A stretch of 64,000 nt of DNA from Paenibacillus sp. FSL R7-0204 (GTDB lineage: Bacteria > Bacillota > Bacilli > Paenibacillales > Paenibacillaceae), in NCBI RefSeq assembly GCF_038002225.1, contig NZ_JBBOCA010000001.1:5642001-5706000 (forward strand), written 5' to 3'. A program made the translations under genes and the position numbers. Of this stretch, positions 25,857 to 36,813 are shown one piece after another (within the stretch, counting starts at the first letter, position 1; each line of letters begins with the position of its first letter). The notes beneath the pieces are model-generated. The model had not been told where the DNA came from. It did no database searches and saw nothing but the letters and a program-made list of their open reading frames with translations.

Positions 25857-26747
25857 ATGGCAATCAAGCAGGAGACGGAGCTGTATGCTCCTTTGAAGAG
25901 TTTTTTTGAACGGCAAGGCTATGACATCAAGGGTGAGGTGCGGACCTGTGATCTGGTGGGCATCCGGGAGGACGAGGCGCAGCCACTCATTGTGGAGATG
26001 AAAAAATCGTTCAATCTCGCCCTGCTGCTGCAGGGGATTGAACGGCTGCGGCTCAGCCCTAACGTCTACCTTGCGGTAGAACGCGTCAGGGAGAAGAAGG
26101 GCGCGGTCAACCAGCGCTGGGGCGAGCTCACCGGGCTGTGCCGCCGGCTCGGCCTCGGGCTGATCACCGTCGTCTTCTACAAGACGAAGGCCCCGCTCGT
26201 CGAGGTGCTCGCGGAGCCGGGCGACGCGCCGCCGCAGGCCCGCAGCGCAGTGCGCCGCCGCGAGCGCTTGCTCTACGAGTTCCGCGAGCGCAGCGGGGAC
26301 TACAACACCGGCGGCAGCACGCGCGTCAAGCTCGTGACTGCCTACCGCGAGAAGGCGCTGCGCGTGGCCCTCGCGCTGCAGGCCCTGGAGGCCGAAGCCG
26401 CTCAGGCGGCCGGCCTCGGCGGGGGGCGCGCGGCGCTGAGCGGCGCGCCGGACACGGCCGAAGCCGCCGGGGAGACGGCGGCCGCGGGTACGGCAGCAGC
26501 GGCGGGGGACGCTGCTGCGGGTGCGGGCCCGGCGGCTGCGCGCGGCCGGGCAGAGGGCGCGCGCGGCGTCACGCCCGCCGCGCTGCGGAAGCGCAGCGGC
26601 GTGCCCGGCGCCGCTGCGATCCTGCAGAAGAACTACTATGCGTGGTTCTTCCGGGTGCAGCGCGGCCGCTACACGCTCACGGCCGCCGGACAAACCGCGC
26701 TGATCGAGTATGCCCGGATCGCGGAGGTCAGCGCGGGCAAGCTGTAG
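25857..26747 (+). CDS. DUF2161 family, PD-(D/E)XK-type phosphodiesterase-like protein
   Basis: The 296-residue protein starts MAIKQETELYAPLKSFFERQ and has the nuclease-like pattern CDLVGI...PLIVEMKKSFNLALLLQG, with Asp, Glu and Lys of a PD-(D/E)XK core at about residues 31-46. This is the DUF2161 arrangement. The middle (about 180-240) is an alanine/glycine-rich, extremely GC-rich low-complexity insert. A C-terminal part (LQKNYYAWFFRVQRGRYTLT) is conserved-looking. The function is unknown. Confidence 0.8.
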   Translation: MAIKQETELYAPLKSFFERQGYDIKGEVRTCDLVGIREDEAQPLIVEMKKSFNLALLLQGIERLRLSPNVYLAVERVREKKGAVNQRWGELTGLCRRLGLGLITVVFYKTKAPLVEVLAEPGDAPPQARSAVRRRERLLYEFRERSGDYNTGGSTRVKLVTAYREKALRVALALQALEAEAAQAAGLGGGRAALSGAPDTAEAAGETAAAGTAAAAGDAAAGAGPAAARGRAEGARGVTPAALRKRSGVPGAAAILQKNYYAWFFRVQRGRYTLTAAGQTALIEYARIAEVSAGKL

Positions 26748-27059
26748 GCCCGCGCCCGGGCGGTAGCGAACCTCACCGGGTTCGACCGGCCTTTTGCATG
26801 CGGCCCGCCGATCCGTTCGCAGCTCCACTAGCCGGACTCGGGCCGCCGTGTCTGCCCATCTGTCCGATCACTGCTCCATCTGCTGGACCCGGGCGCCTAC
26901 CCATCCGCTCACTACTCCACCAGCCGGACCCAGTAAGCCGCGCCCGCCTTACATAGGCATTCACGCAATCATGAGGCGTTCACGCTCGACTGCCCAACCA
27001 ATAGCTGGAAAATCAACACTTAAATAGTTGAGTTTTTCCCGGCGCAAAAGATTAGTTCG

Positions 27060-27190
27060 ATAAACGACACTTATTTTCCACTATTTTGGCTTAAGTAGCA
27101 TATTTCAGCCGATTAAATGTACTTTTTCCAACTAAAGTCCCAACTCTCAGGAATCCAGTCAAATTAGATGCTCTTTTTCCACCTATCTCC
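27060..27190. repeat. Degenerate 51-bp-period array A
   Basis: Three diverged units each end in a T-rich TTTTTCCAC-like stretch: TTCCA occurs at 27076, 27126 and 27177, i.e. 50 and 51 bp apart. Each is preceded by a CGATTAAATG-like segment. Confidence 0.5.
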
Positions 27191-27214
27191 ACAGAACAAG
27201 GTTACTGACAACCG

Positions 27215-27352
27215 CCAACACATTGTATTCAGTTTTTCACACACATCCGGCCTACTTCCCTTCGCCCAGCACATTATGTTCGCTTTTTAGCATACATTCG
27301 GTCCACTCAGCCTCGCCCAACAGATTCTATTCAGTTTTCTACACACTCGGCC
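27215..27352. repeat. 51-bp-period array B
   Basis: Units starting CATTGTATTC (27221), CATTATGTTC (27272) and GATTCTATTC (27323) are spaced exactly 51 bp, each followed by AGTTTTTCACACAC-like and CGGCC segments. Read on the minus strand they give a 17-residue repeat with TMCWAKGSRPDVCEKLN. Confidence 0.65.
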
Positions 27353-27399
27353 AAAAAAGGAGTTGCCCCCACGCAGACCTGCTGCGAGCGGCAACTCCT
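27353..27399 (-). terminator. Terminator of the PTS gene
   Basis: On the minus strand AGGAGTTGCC pairs with GGCAACTCCT, followed by six T. It lies 124 bases after the stop of the PTS gene. Confidence 0.75.
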
Positions 27400-27522
27400 C
27401 TGTACCTTCTCAATCCACTTACCTGATATATACCCGAGAACATCCTACTGGTCTTTACCAAAGCTCTTCGCTTATTCACTCCAAGCTCCAGCTCTTCACT
27501 CCTTCACTCCAAGCCCCTCATC

Positions 27523-29421
27523 CTAAGCAAGCACCGTATACAGCAGCTCCTTCTCCTTAACCGAGGTTGCGCCAGCAGACTGGATGGACTGATACTGCTG
27601 GATGTTCGTAATAATAACCGGCGTAATGGTGCTGTATCCAGCCTTCTCGATCTCCACCAGATCGAATTCCATCAGCAGATCGCCGACGGATACCCGGTTT
27701 CCGGCGGTTACCTTGGGCGAGAAATGCAGGCCCTTCAGCTTCACTGTATCGATACCGATATGGATCAGCATCTCTGCTCCGCTGTCGCTGACCAGACCAA
27801 TCGCATGTCCGCTCTTCGAAAGCGAGAACACCGTTCCCTGAACGGGCGAGACTACGCGGCCTTCGGACGGCTGTATCGCATATCCCTTACCCATAATCTC
27901 TTCCGAGAAGGCCGGGTCGCTTACTTCGCTGAGCGGCTTCACCACTCCGGCAATCGGGCTGAATACTTCTTGATTCACCATAGTAGACTCAGCAGCAGCA
28001 CCGATTATAGTAGTATTAGCTTCAGATGCGAGAGACTCGGCAGAAGTCACCGCAGGCGCAGCAGCAGCTTCCGGCTCATCCTCGAAGCCGATAATATAAG
28101 TGACAACCGCAGCAACTGCTGCCCCGATGGCGAAGCCGATGACCGAATAGACAAAGGTCGCACCGAGAACCATCGGAATGCCGGAGAGCCCGGCGAGTCC
28201 GCCGATAACATACGCTTTTACCTTGAACAAGCTGAGGAACGCACCACCGGCGGCACCGCCAATCAGGGCAGCGATGAACGGTTTCTTAAGCCGCATATTC
28301 ACACCGTACATGGCCGGTTCTGTAATCCCCATGAAGGCCGTAATGCTTGTGGACAGGGAGAGGGACTTCAGCTTGCTGTTCTTCGTTCTCAGAGAGACAC
28401 CAAGCGCACTGCCCGCCTGGGCGAAGTTCGCTACCATCATAATTGGAATCATATAGTCATACCCAAGCTGCGCAATGGATGCGATCATAATTGGAATCAG
28501 GGCATAGTGCATCCCGGTAATAATCAGCAGGGACATGGTGCCGCCCAGCAGCAGACCTGCGAACAGTCCCGTATTCTCGAACAGCCAGCTGATGCCTCCA
28601 GTCAGGCCATCCCCGATAATAACACCCAGCGGGCCTACGGCAATCAGGGTAAGCGGCACAATGACCAGCAGCGTAACCGTTGGAACGATAATCAGCTTCA
28701 GCGAAGCATGGGTTATTTTATCAACGGCTTTTTCCACATAGGAGGCCAGCCATACTGCAATCACAATCGGAATGACGGACGAAGAGTAGGTTGCAGCTAC
28801 CACCGGCAGTGAAGCGAAGGTAACTGGCTTACCAGACCCCAGCAGTGTAGTGACGGTCGGATGCAGAATGGCCGCCCCGACCGCAGCAGCGATGTACATA
28901 TTGCTTCCCAGTTTACGGGCAGCGCTGATAGCCAGAACAATCGGCAGGAAGTAGAAGGCACCGTCCCCAATCGCCGAGAGTATGATATACGTAGAGTTCT
29001 CCGTCCCCATCCAGCCCACCGCTACCAGCAGGGCAACAATCCCCTTGATCATCCCCGCACCGGTAATGGCCGGCAGGATCGGTGTGAAAATTCCCGAGAT
29101 GAAGTCGAACAGCTTGCTCAGCGGATTCTGCTTCTTTTTCTCAACCTTGTCACCAGAAGCCTTCTTCTCAAGAGAAACGGACATATTGCCAATCAGGTCA
29201 TTGTAGACCACCGGCACATCATTACCGATAATGACCTGGAATTGCCCGCCGTTAATCATCACGCCCATAACCCCGTCCGTCTTCTGCAGGGCCGCTTTGT
29301 CCGCACGGTTGTTGTCATTCAGGTTGAAGCGCAGACGGGTCATACAGTGGGTAACCTGATCGATATTTTCTTCTCCGCCGACAAGCTTCAATATTTCTTT
29401 GGACAGCTCTTTTGTATTCAT
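27523..29421 (-). CDS. bglP: PTS beta-glucoside transporter, subunits IIBCA
   Basis: The start is the ATG at 29421 with AAGGAGC upstream. The 632-residue protein has the order IIB (1-85, phosphocysteine Cys26 in VTHCMTRLRF), IIC (about 100-450, ten or so membrane segments with GITEPAMYGVN) and IIA (about 490-632, phosphohistidine His554 in MLIHIGIDTV). It imports and phosphorylates aryl-beta-glucosides such as salicin or arbutin, using PEP. The 6-phospho-beta-glucosidase gene upstream supplies the next step, and a RAT/terminator switch in its leader puts it under LicT control. Confidence 0.95.
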   Translation of the reverse strand: MNTKELSKEILKLVGGEENIDQVTHCMTRLRFNLNDNNRADKAALQKTDGVMGVMINGGQFQVIIGNDVPVVYNDLIGNMSVSLEKKASGDKVEKKKQNPLSKLFDFISGIFTPILPAITGAGMIKGIVALLVAVGWMGTENSTYIILSAIGDGAFYFLPIVLAISAARKLGSNMYIAAAVGAAILHPTVTTLLGSGKPVTFASLPVVAATYSSSVIPIVIAVWLASYVEKAVDKITHASLKLIIVPTVTLLVIVPLTLIAVGPLGVIIGDGLTGGISWLFENTGLFAGLLLGGTMSLLIITGMHYALIPIMIASIAQLGYDYMIPIMMVANFAQAGSALGVSLRTKNSKLKSLSLSTSITAFMGITEPAMYGVNMRLKKPFIAALIGGAAGGAFLSLFKVKAYVIGGLAGLSGIPMVLGATFVYSVIGFAIGAAVAAVVTYIIGFEDEPEAAAAPAVTSAESLASEANTTIIGAAAESTMVNQEVFSPIAGVVKPLSEVSDPAFSEEIMGKGYAIQPSEGRVVSPVQGTVFSLSKSGHAIGLVSDSGAEMLIHIGIDTVKLKGLHFSPKVTAGNRVSVGDLLMEFDLVEIEKAGYSTITPVIITNIQQYQSIQSAGATSVKEKELLYTVLA

Positions 29422-29461
29422 AAGATGTTGCTCCTTAGCTATAGTATGTTCTATGCACAAT

Positions 29462-29530
29462 AAAAAACCTAAACGCGGTCAGCGGGGAAAGGCAGTCTTC
29501 TGCCTTCAGCACTGTCCGGGTTTAGGTTTT
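29462..29530 (-). terminator. LicT-controlled terminator before bglP
   Basis: ACCTAAAC near 29467 pairs with GTTTAGGT near 29520, enclosing further stem pairs, and ends in a T run on the minus strand. The far arm overlaps the RAT sequence, so the two structures exclude each other. Confidence 0.8.
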
Positions 29531-29553
29531 GCCTCTGTTCCGAGTAGCAATCC
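29521..29553 (-). promoter_or_regulatory. RAT antiterminator element before bglP
   Basis: Minus-strand GGATTGCTACTCGGAACAGA followed by GGCAAAACCTAAA fits the ribonucleic antiterminator consensus bound by BglG/LicT proteins. Confidence 0.85.
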
Positions 29554-29562
29554 TGCACCACA

Positions 29563-30423
<861 letters not shown>

Positions 30424-30487
30424 TTACACCGTCAGAGTAATAAATCCCCCCGCAGGTGCGGGGATACAACATTATTGTGTGAAAAAA

Positions 30488-30554
30488 AGCAAAACCAAAA
30501 CGGCATCAAAAGAGTGCCCGTTTCTGGTTTTGCCTGAATGAACAGTAACAATCC
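30488..30554 (-). promoter_or_regulatory. RAT element and overlapping terminator before licT
   Basis: Minus-strand GGATTGTTACTGTTCATTCA continuing GGCAAAACCAGAAA (30521-30554) is the RAT. AAAACCAGAAACGGG then pairs with CCGTTTTGGTTTTGC to form a terminator followed by TTTTTTTC near 30485. It differs slightly from the other two RATs (CCAGAAA in place of CCTAAA). Confidence 0.8.
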
Positions 30555-30661
30555 AGTTATTCTACCTGTAGCAGCATCTTAGCATATCATTGTAAATATG
30601 ACAACACTTATATGAAAACGGTTTATTAAGGCCTGTGCTTCTTAAGCTTACCCCATTTCAT

Positions 30662-32134
<1,473 letters not shown>

Positions 32135-32168
32135 TCATTATGATGTTTCTGCATGGCCCATATAACAG

Positions 32169-32266
32169 AAAAACCTAAACCTATGGCAAGATCATCGAGC
32201 CCGGCGAACGGGTTCAAATCAGTCACCATCAGTTTAGGTTTTGCCTGGCACGGCCAGTAACAATCC
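32169..32266 (-). promoter_or_regulatory. RAT element and terminator before the 6-phospho-beta-glucosidase gene
   Basis: The RAT on the minus strand (32233-32266) begins GGATTGTTACTGGCCGTGCC and continues AGGCAAAACCTAAA. The terminator pairs CCTAAACTG with a CCATAGGTTTAGGTTTTT arm at about 32169-32185. Confidence 0.85.
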
Positions 32267-32386
32267 GGTAAACGATGTGTTTATGGAAGATTTAATTGAC
32301 TCCAGCCTAACATAGCATCCGGTAAAATTCAAATGAAAATCCGCTCATTTTCCGTGAAGCTCGTATTTAAGCCCGTACCATCTCGC

Positions 32387-33604
32387 CTAGCTGCGGGCCG
32401 TGAACTCGGTCACCGCTTCACTCATCAGGTTCATCCCGAGCAGCAGCTCATCGCGGCCGGGATGGCTGAAGTTGAGCCGGATGCGGTCGGAGCCTCCGCT
32501 TACACTGCAGAGCGGACCTGGAAGGAAGGCTACTCCCTTTGACAGCGAAGCACGCAGCAGAGCCATCGCATCCAGTCCTTCGGGCAGCGATACCCAGAGG
32601 AACATGCCGCCGGCCGGCATGTCGTAGACACTGTTCTTCCAGGCCGGACGCTTCAGCAGCTCCGCCATCAGCTTCAGGCGGGTATTGTATTCGCGGTTCA
32701 GCAGCGCGATATGCTCCCGCAGATCAAAGGCCGACACACTGAGCAGATGATGCAGCAGCCGCTGGTTCAACGAACTGGACTGCCAGTCTGCCATCTGCTT
32801 GGCGGCAGCCATCATGCCGATCAGCTCGCGGCTTCCCGCCGCCCAGCCCGTCCGCAGCGCCGGCGCGACCGTCTTGCTGAAGGAGCCGATGTACAGCACA
32901 TGCCCGCCTTCGCTGACATTCTCCAGCGCGTATAGAGTAGGATATTTCTTGGAGGGATGGCTCTCACTCCGCTGAAAGTGCAGATCGCCATAGGAATCAT
33001 CCTCTACGATCAGCACATTATGTGAGATGCACAGCTCCAGAATCTCTTGCCGCCGGGCAAGGCTCCAGAGCACTCCGCTGGGATTGGTGAAGCTTGGCGC
33101 AGCGAACAGCATCTTGGGCCTATAGCTGCGGATCGTTCGGCGCAAATGATCCGGCAGCAGGCCATCCCCATCCCCCTGAACCGGAATAATGACGGCTCCC
33201 TGCATCCGCAGCGCCTGCAGAATACCGGGAGACGTCGGATTCTCAACCAGCACATGATCCCCGGGATCGATATACACCCTGGACAGCAGATCGATGGCCT
33301 GCTGACTACCCGTTGTCAGCAGCACTCCGCCTTCGGCTACCGCTACTCCTTTGCTGCGGAGCCAATCTCCGGTCAGCCATTCACGGAGCGGGCCATACCC
33401 TTCAGGCTCCCCGTACTGCAGCGCACTTGCATCTGTGGAGATAACGGTAGATGCCGCCTCAGACAGCAGTGACAGCGGAAATAATTCTTCTGCCGGGAGC
33501 TCCTCTGCCAGCGAGATCAGCGTACCCCGGCGTGTCTCCTTACGGATACTCAGCAGCGGTGAAGATAACAATGTATGTGCGCGCGAAGAAAACTCATACT
33601 TCAT
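32387..33604 (-). CDS. PLP-dependent aminotransferase (fold type I, LysN/MocR-domain-like)
   Basis: The 405-residue protein lacks the GntR DNA-binding domain of MocR regulators but matches their aminotransferase part: LQYGEPEGYGPLREWL, TTGSQQAIDLLSR, NPTSPGILQALRMQGA, EDDSYGDLHF (Asp202, Tyr205) and Lys244 in YIGSFSKTVAPALRTGW as the Schiff-base residue. Related enzymes convert 2-aminoadipate or aromatic/branched amino acids; the substrate is open. It is monocistronic as far as can be seen. Confidence 0.85.
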   Translation of the reverse strand: MKYEFSSRAHTLLSSPLLSIRKETRRGTLISLAEELPAEELFPLSLLSEAASTVISTDASALQYGEPEGYGPLREWLTGDWLRSKGVAVAEGGVLLTTGSQQAIDLLSRVYIDPGDHVLVENPTSPGILQALRMQGAVIIPVQGDGDGLLPDHLRRTIRSYRPKMLFAAPSFTNPSGVLWSLARRQEILELCISHNVLIVEDDSYGDLHFQRSESHPSKKYPTLYALENVSEGGHVLYIGSFSKTVAPALRTGWAAGSRELIGMMAAAKQMADWQSSSLNQRLLHHLLSVSAFDLREHIALLNREYNTRLKLMAELLKRPAWKNSVYDMPAGGMFLWVSLPEGLDAMALLRASLSKGVAFLPGPLCSVSGGSDRIRLNFSHPGRDELLLGMNLMSEAVTEFTARS

Positions 33605-33671
33605 ACGCTTCCCCCCTTTATCTGGTTTAAGAATATTCCAGTCGTGACGCCATTATGTCGTACTACAGGGA

Positions 33672-34328
33672 TTATGCGTAGATTTGCTTGTTCTGCCTTG
33701 AGAAAAGCGCGAACTTCTCAATCGCCTGCGCTCTTGTCGATACTTCCAGCTTCACATAAATCTTGCGCAGGTAGTTATCGATTGAACGGCGGCTGACTTC
33801 AATTTCAAGTGCGATTTTGTCGTATGTAATTCCTTGCACAATGCGTTCCATGATGAACATCTCAGTCTGTGTCAGCTGCAAGACACCTTCCAGCCCTCTG
33901 GAGGAGGCTACCGGACGGAAGCCCTTTTCGATCCATTCCAGCGGAATCGAGAGGAAGCCTTCGCGGATTCCGCGGATCATCTGCAGAAGCTGACCCGGGG
34001 TGGCCCCCTTCGACAATACCCCGCTCGCTCCCAGTTCAACCAGGGGCAGGAATATTTCCTTATCGTTCTCCTCCGTCATGATAATAATGTGGGAGCACGG
34101 TGAGCTTTTTTTCATGTCCGGCAGCACCTGCTCTACGGTTCCATCATGCATCTGATAATCACTCAGTACCAGATCAGGCCGGGATTCCTCCATGCCCGCA
34201 AGACATTCTTCCCAGGTAGCGTACATTCCATCTACCGTCAGTCCCTCCTCATCTTCCAGAATTAATTTTGTTCCCAGCATACTTGTGGGATGACATCCCA
34301 CGATGACCACCTGCCAGACCTTCGTCAT
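33672..34328 (-). CDS. LuxR/FixJ-type response regulator, receiver atypical
   Basis: The 218-residue protein combines a receiver-like domain (1-120) with a LuxR helix-turn-helix (about 150-210, LTQTEMFIMERIVQGITYDK and SRRSIDNYLRKIYVKLEVST). Asp57 in LVLSDYQM is in place for phosphorylation. The acidic pair expected after the first strand is missing, since the sequence reads VIVGCHPTS, which would weaken metal binding. No kinase gene is adjacent. It may work without classical phosphorylation or be ComA-like in layout. Confidence 0.8.
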   Translation of the reverse strand: MTKVWQVVIVGCHPTSMLGTKLILEDEEGLTVDGMYATWEECLAGMEESRPDLVLSDYQMHDGTVEQVLPDMKKSSPCSHIIIMTEENDKEIFLPLVELGASGVLSKGATPGQLLQMIRGIREGFLSIPLEWIEKGFRPVASSRGLEGVLQLTQTEMFIMERIVQGITYDKIALEIEVSRRSIDNYLRKIYVKLEVSTRAQAIEKFALFSRQNKQIYA

Positions 34329-34698
34329 TAATGCCCAGACCTCCTGCTATCTATATAATTTTCCAGAATGGAAAGCGCTGTAAGCGTTTCCTGTCAACAC
34401 GCAAGCAAGGATCTATGCTGTCCTAAGTCTATTCTTCCTACTTTTACCTTGAATACGTCCATCAGATATTCCAATCTATAGAAATTGTATCGCAGTAGTT
34501 TAACAGGATGCAATTACTTTTTGTCGTTTCTGCGCGGCTCTTTCACTTTTGCGAAAAACCTGAAAGTCTGATAGAATGAGGACTTGAAAAATAACCCCAC
34601 AAAGTGAGGCTTTGGCTTCGATGTTTACTCAGATACTTTGCGAGGACCCCGAAACATGTAAATTCTTTATCTTGAAAAATATGGCTTGAGGTGATGAA
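34329..34698. other. Gene-free stretch with possible structured element
   Basis: No gene is seen. TGTAAGCGTTTCCT (about 34380-34393) is a weak cre-like site. Around 34590-34660 lie complementary blocks (CAAAGT and ACTTTG; ACCCCAC and GAGGACCCC nearby). On the minus strand the second block is followed by GGGGTTATTTTTC, which has terminator character. Confidence 0.4.
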
Positions 34699-35106
34699 AT
34701 GCAACCGCTAGCGGAATCGACCCGGGTACACTCTCGCCGGAGTGCGGAGAGAAGCGGCTCGTCCGTAAAATGGTTTCTACTGTTCTGGATTCTGATGATC
34801 GCAACCGGCGTATATGCCGTGTACAGCTACACCAATCATCTGAAAGATCAGGTGCTGAGCGAGCTTGGATCTCAAAGCCAGCAGCAGCTTACCGTTTTGA
34901 AGACCGACTACGAGTCCAAGATTGCCGTCCTGTCAGAACAAGTGAAGGAGCTTCAGAGCACCGTGCAGACGTTCAACGAGCTGCTGACCTTCACCAAGGA
35001 TAATGCCAGCAACAAGACGGACAACAGCAATAAGCTGTACACGCAATTAAGCGAGGTCAAGAAACAGCTTGATACGCTCAAGAAAGAGATGGATCTGCTG
35101 AAATGA
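34699..35106 (+). CDS. Single-pass membrane protein with coiled coil
   Basis: The 135-residue protein has one membrane segment (about 24-43, VKWFLLFWILMIATGVYAVY) after a basic N-terminus and an extracellular coiled coil to the end (KIAVLSEQVKELQSTVQTF). A GAGGTGATGAA site precedes the ATG. It overlaps the following phosphodiester glycosidase gene by four bases (ATGA), so the two are coupled and probably act together at the cell surface. No family name is known to me. Confidence 0.75.
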   Translation: MQPLAESTRVHSRRSAERSGSSVKWFLLFWILMIATGVYAVYSYTNHLKDQVLSELGSQSQQQLTVLKTDYESKIAVLSEQVKELQSTVQTFNELLTFTKDNASNKTDNSNKLYTQLSEVKKQLDTLKKEMDLLK

Positions 35107-36170
35107 TGACTCCTGTCAAAAGAGTGAACCGGTTCTTCATGCTCCTGACCGCTCCATTGTTCGGACTGCTGCTCTGTCTGTGGCTGTACCAGCCCCCACT
35201 TGAGCTTAAGCTGAATACCGCCCCCTTCGCAGCTGACCCCGGACCCGTGACTGAAACCGCCCAATTGAAGCAGGACCTCGCTGTGGCCAAGAGCTATGCC
35301 GCTTACACCATAGACTCTATCGGCACCAGCGCACAGCTCTACAAGCAGACCACGAATGCTATGAACGCGTTGGTCAGCACAGCAGCAGCCCAGACCTCCC
35401 GTCCCGAGCGGATCTACAACAGCCGGATTAGTTCCCGGCTCGGCATTCCCGCCGATGTGATCAGCAGCGGCCGGATTACCATCGAATTATACCGGCTGAA
35501 CCCCGGCAACTATACAGCATACGCAATGAAGATTAAGCTGAAGGATTCCTCAGCCATGAAGATGAGCCTGGCCGGTGACGGCACGGGCGCTTCGGAGACC
35601 ACCATGCAGGCCGTGAACCGCTACGGCGCTTCGGCCGGTATTAATGCCGGCGGGTTCGCTGATCAGAACGGCAAGCGTTATCCGCTCTCGACCACTATCG
35701 TCGGCGGACAATATCTGTACGGCTTCGAGCCCAGCTACAAGGATCTCAGCTTCGTCGGTCTTAACAAGTCCGGCCAGCTGATCGGCGGCAAGTTCACCAG
35801 CCGTGACCAGCTCGATCAGCTGGAGCCGGTATTCGGGGCAACCTTCGTCCCCGTGCTGCTGAAGAATCAGAACAAGACAGCCATTCCGCTGAAGTGGCAG
35901 CTGGCCCCGAAGCGCGCACCGCGCACCGTCATCGGCAACTATAAGGACAATCAGCTGCTGATTCTGGTCGCTGACGGATATAACGAGAACGGCAACTCGG
36001 GAGCTACACTGGCTGAGCTGCAGGATAAGCTGTACAATCTCGGCGTCATCGATGCTTATAACCTGGATGGCGGCGGCTCATCGTCCATGATTTTTCGCGG
36101 CAAGGTCATCAACAAGCCTTCAGACGGCAATCTGCGCCGTGTACCGACCAACTTCCTGTTCTTCAAGTAA
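35103..36170 (+). CDS. Phosphodiester glycosidase (NAGPA/DUF2233) family protein
   Basis: The 355-residue protein has an N-terminal membrane anchor (about 12-30) and a C-terminal NAGPA-like domain: ASAGINAGGFADQNGKRYPL, KRAPRTVIGNYKDNQLLILV, VADGYNENGNSGATLAELQ and the closing AYNLDGGGSSSMIFRGKVIN. This family includes the enzyme uncovering mannose-6-phosphate in animals, and bacterial members are linked to exopolysaccharide or cell-wall glycan phosphodiesters. It is exported and anchored, and cotranslated with the preceding coiled-coil membrane protein. Confidence 0.88.
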   Translation: MMTPVKRVNRFFMLLTAPLFGLLLCLWLYQPPLELKLNTAPFAADPGPVTETAQLKQDLAVAKSYAAYTIDSIGTSAQLYKQTTNAMNALVSTAAAQTSRPERIYNSRISSRLGIPADVISSGRITIELYRLNPGNYTAYAMKIKLKDSSAMKMSLAGDGTGASETTMQAVNRYGASAGINAGGFADQNGKRYPLSTTIVGGQYLYGFEPSYKDLSFVGLNKSGQLIGGKFTSRDQLDQLEPVFGATFVPVLLKNQNKTAIPLKWQLAPKRAPRTVIGNYKDNQLLILVADGYNENGNSGATLAELQDKLYNLGVIDAYNLDGGGSSSMIFRGKVINKPSDGNLRRVPTNFLFFK

Positions 36171-36275
36171 TTCCGAGTATAACCGTCAATGCTAAATATC
36201 ACATTTTCATTTATTTTTACAGATTAAAAGGGTATACTCAGGGTAACGAAGATCGTCAATAATGGAGGTGCCTGC

Positions 36276-36380
36276 ATGTCGTTCTCCCTGACTTTTTGGA
36301 TTGTGACCCTGGTATTCGTACTATTTCTGGCCGGTATTCTTACTTCTTCCTACAACGACGACAAGACTAAGGGGCTGTGA
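36276..36380 (+). CDS. Small single-pass membrane protein (34 aa)
   Basis: ATG 36276 follows AATGGAGGTG by five bases. The 34 residues are one membrane helix (FWIVTLVFVLFLAGIL) and a short charged tail SSYNDDKTKGL. A TATACT box lies about 40 bases upstream and a strong terminator 35 bases downstream, so it forms its own transcription unit. The family and function are unknown. Confidence 0.65.
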   Translation: MSFSLTFWIVTLVFVLFLAGILTSSYNDDKTKGL

Positions 36381-36414
36381 CCCGATCTCCGCGAACCATC
36401 CGCGGGACGTATAC

Positions 36415-36459
36415 CACAAAAAGGAGCACCGCACTGATGTGTGCGGCGCTCTTTTTGTG
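36415..36459 (+). terminator. Terminator after the 34-aa membrane protein
   Basis: CACAAAAAGGAGCACCGCAC pairs with GTGCGGCGCTCTTTTTGTG around a TGATGT loop. Confidence 0.85.
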
Positions 36460-36558
36460 TTCTTCATTATTCACTGAAGCCGAGTCCAACCAGCATCCAT
36501 GTTATAAGACGCCGCTTACGCGTTTTAACCCTATGTAGATAATTGATGCGCTCTACGC

Positions 36559-36813
36559 TTACGCGTGTTTTGGCAGTTGGGTCATCTCGGTAAGGCAGCT
36601 TGAACAAATGTAACGGTCTTTATATTCACTTACGCCTTCCATTGATCCGCAGAAGACACACTTCGGACGGTAACGCTCCAGAATAATGTGGTCGCCCTGA
36701 ACGAGAATTTCTACAGGATCACCTTCATTCATTTGATACCTTTTACGCAGAGACTTAGGCAGAACAATTCTACCCAGCTGATCTACTTTACGTACAACGC
36801 CAGCAGGTTTCAT
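36559..36813 (-). CDS. AbrB-family transition-state regulator with zinc-finger tail
   Basis: The 84-residue protein starts with an AbrB swapped-hairpin DNA-binding domain (GVVRKVDQLGRIVLPKSLRK, then GDPVEILVQGDHIILERY). It ends with two CxxC pairs (Cys52/Cys55 and Cys70/Cys73), a likely zinc ribbon. AbrB/Abh proteins control transition-phase and antibiotic genes. It is a single gene preceded by a long upstream AT-rich stretch. Confidence 0.9.
   Translation of the reverse strand: MKPAGVVRKVDQLGRIVLPKSLRKRYQMNEGDPVEILVQGDHIILERYRPKCVFCGSMEGVSEYKDRYICSSCLTEMTQLPKHA

Larger units (their letters stand above)
26748..27352. other. Gene-free stretch with degenerate intergenic repeats
   Basis: No convincing gene is present. 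After about 250 GC-rich bases the sequence turns AT-rich and contains two repeat arrays with a 51-bp period (listed separately). The remaining sequence shows no promoter or RNA that I can support. Confidence 0.6.

Noticed and set aside
26138..26956. Arg/Ala-rich frames overlapping the DUF2161 gene
   Set aside because: High GC keeps all frames open; translations are low complexity and lack family signs.
27223..27560. Plus-strand frames over array B
   Set aside because: They follow from the 51-bp repeat and overlap the PTS terminator; no start signal supports them.
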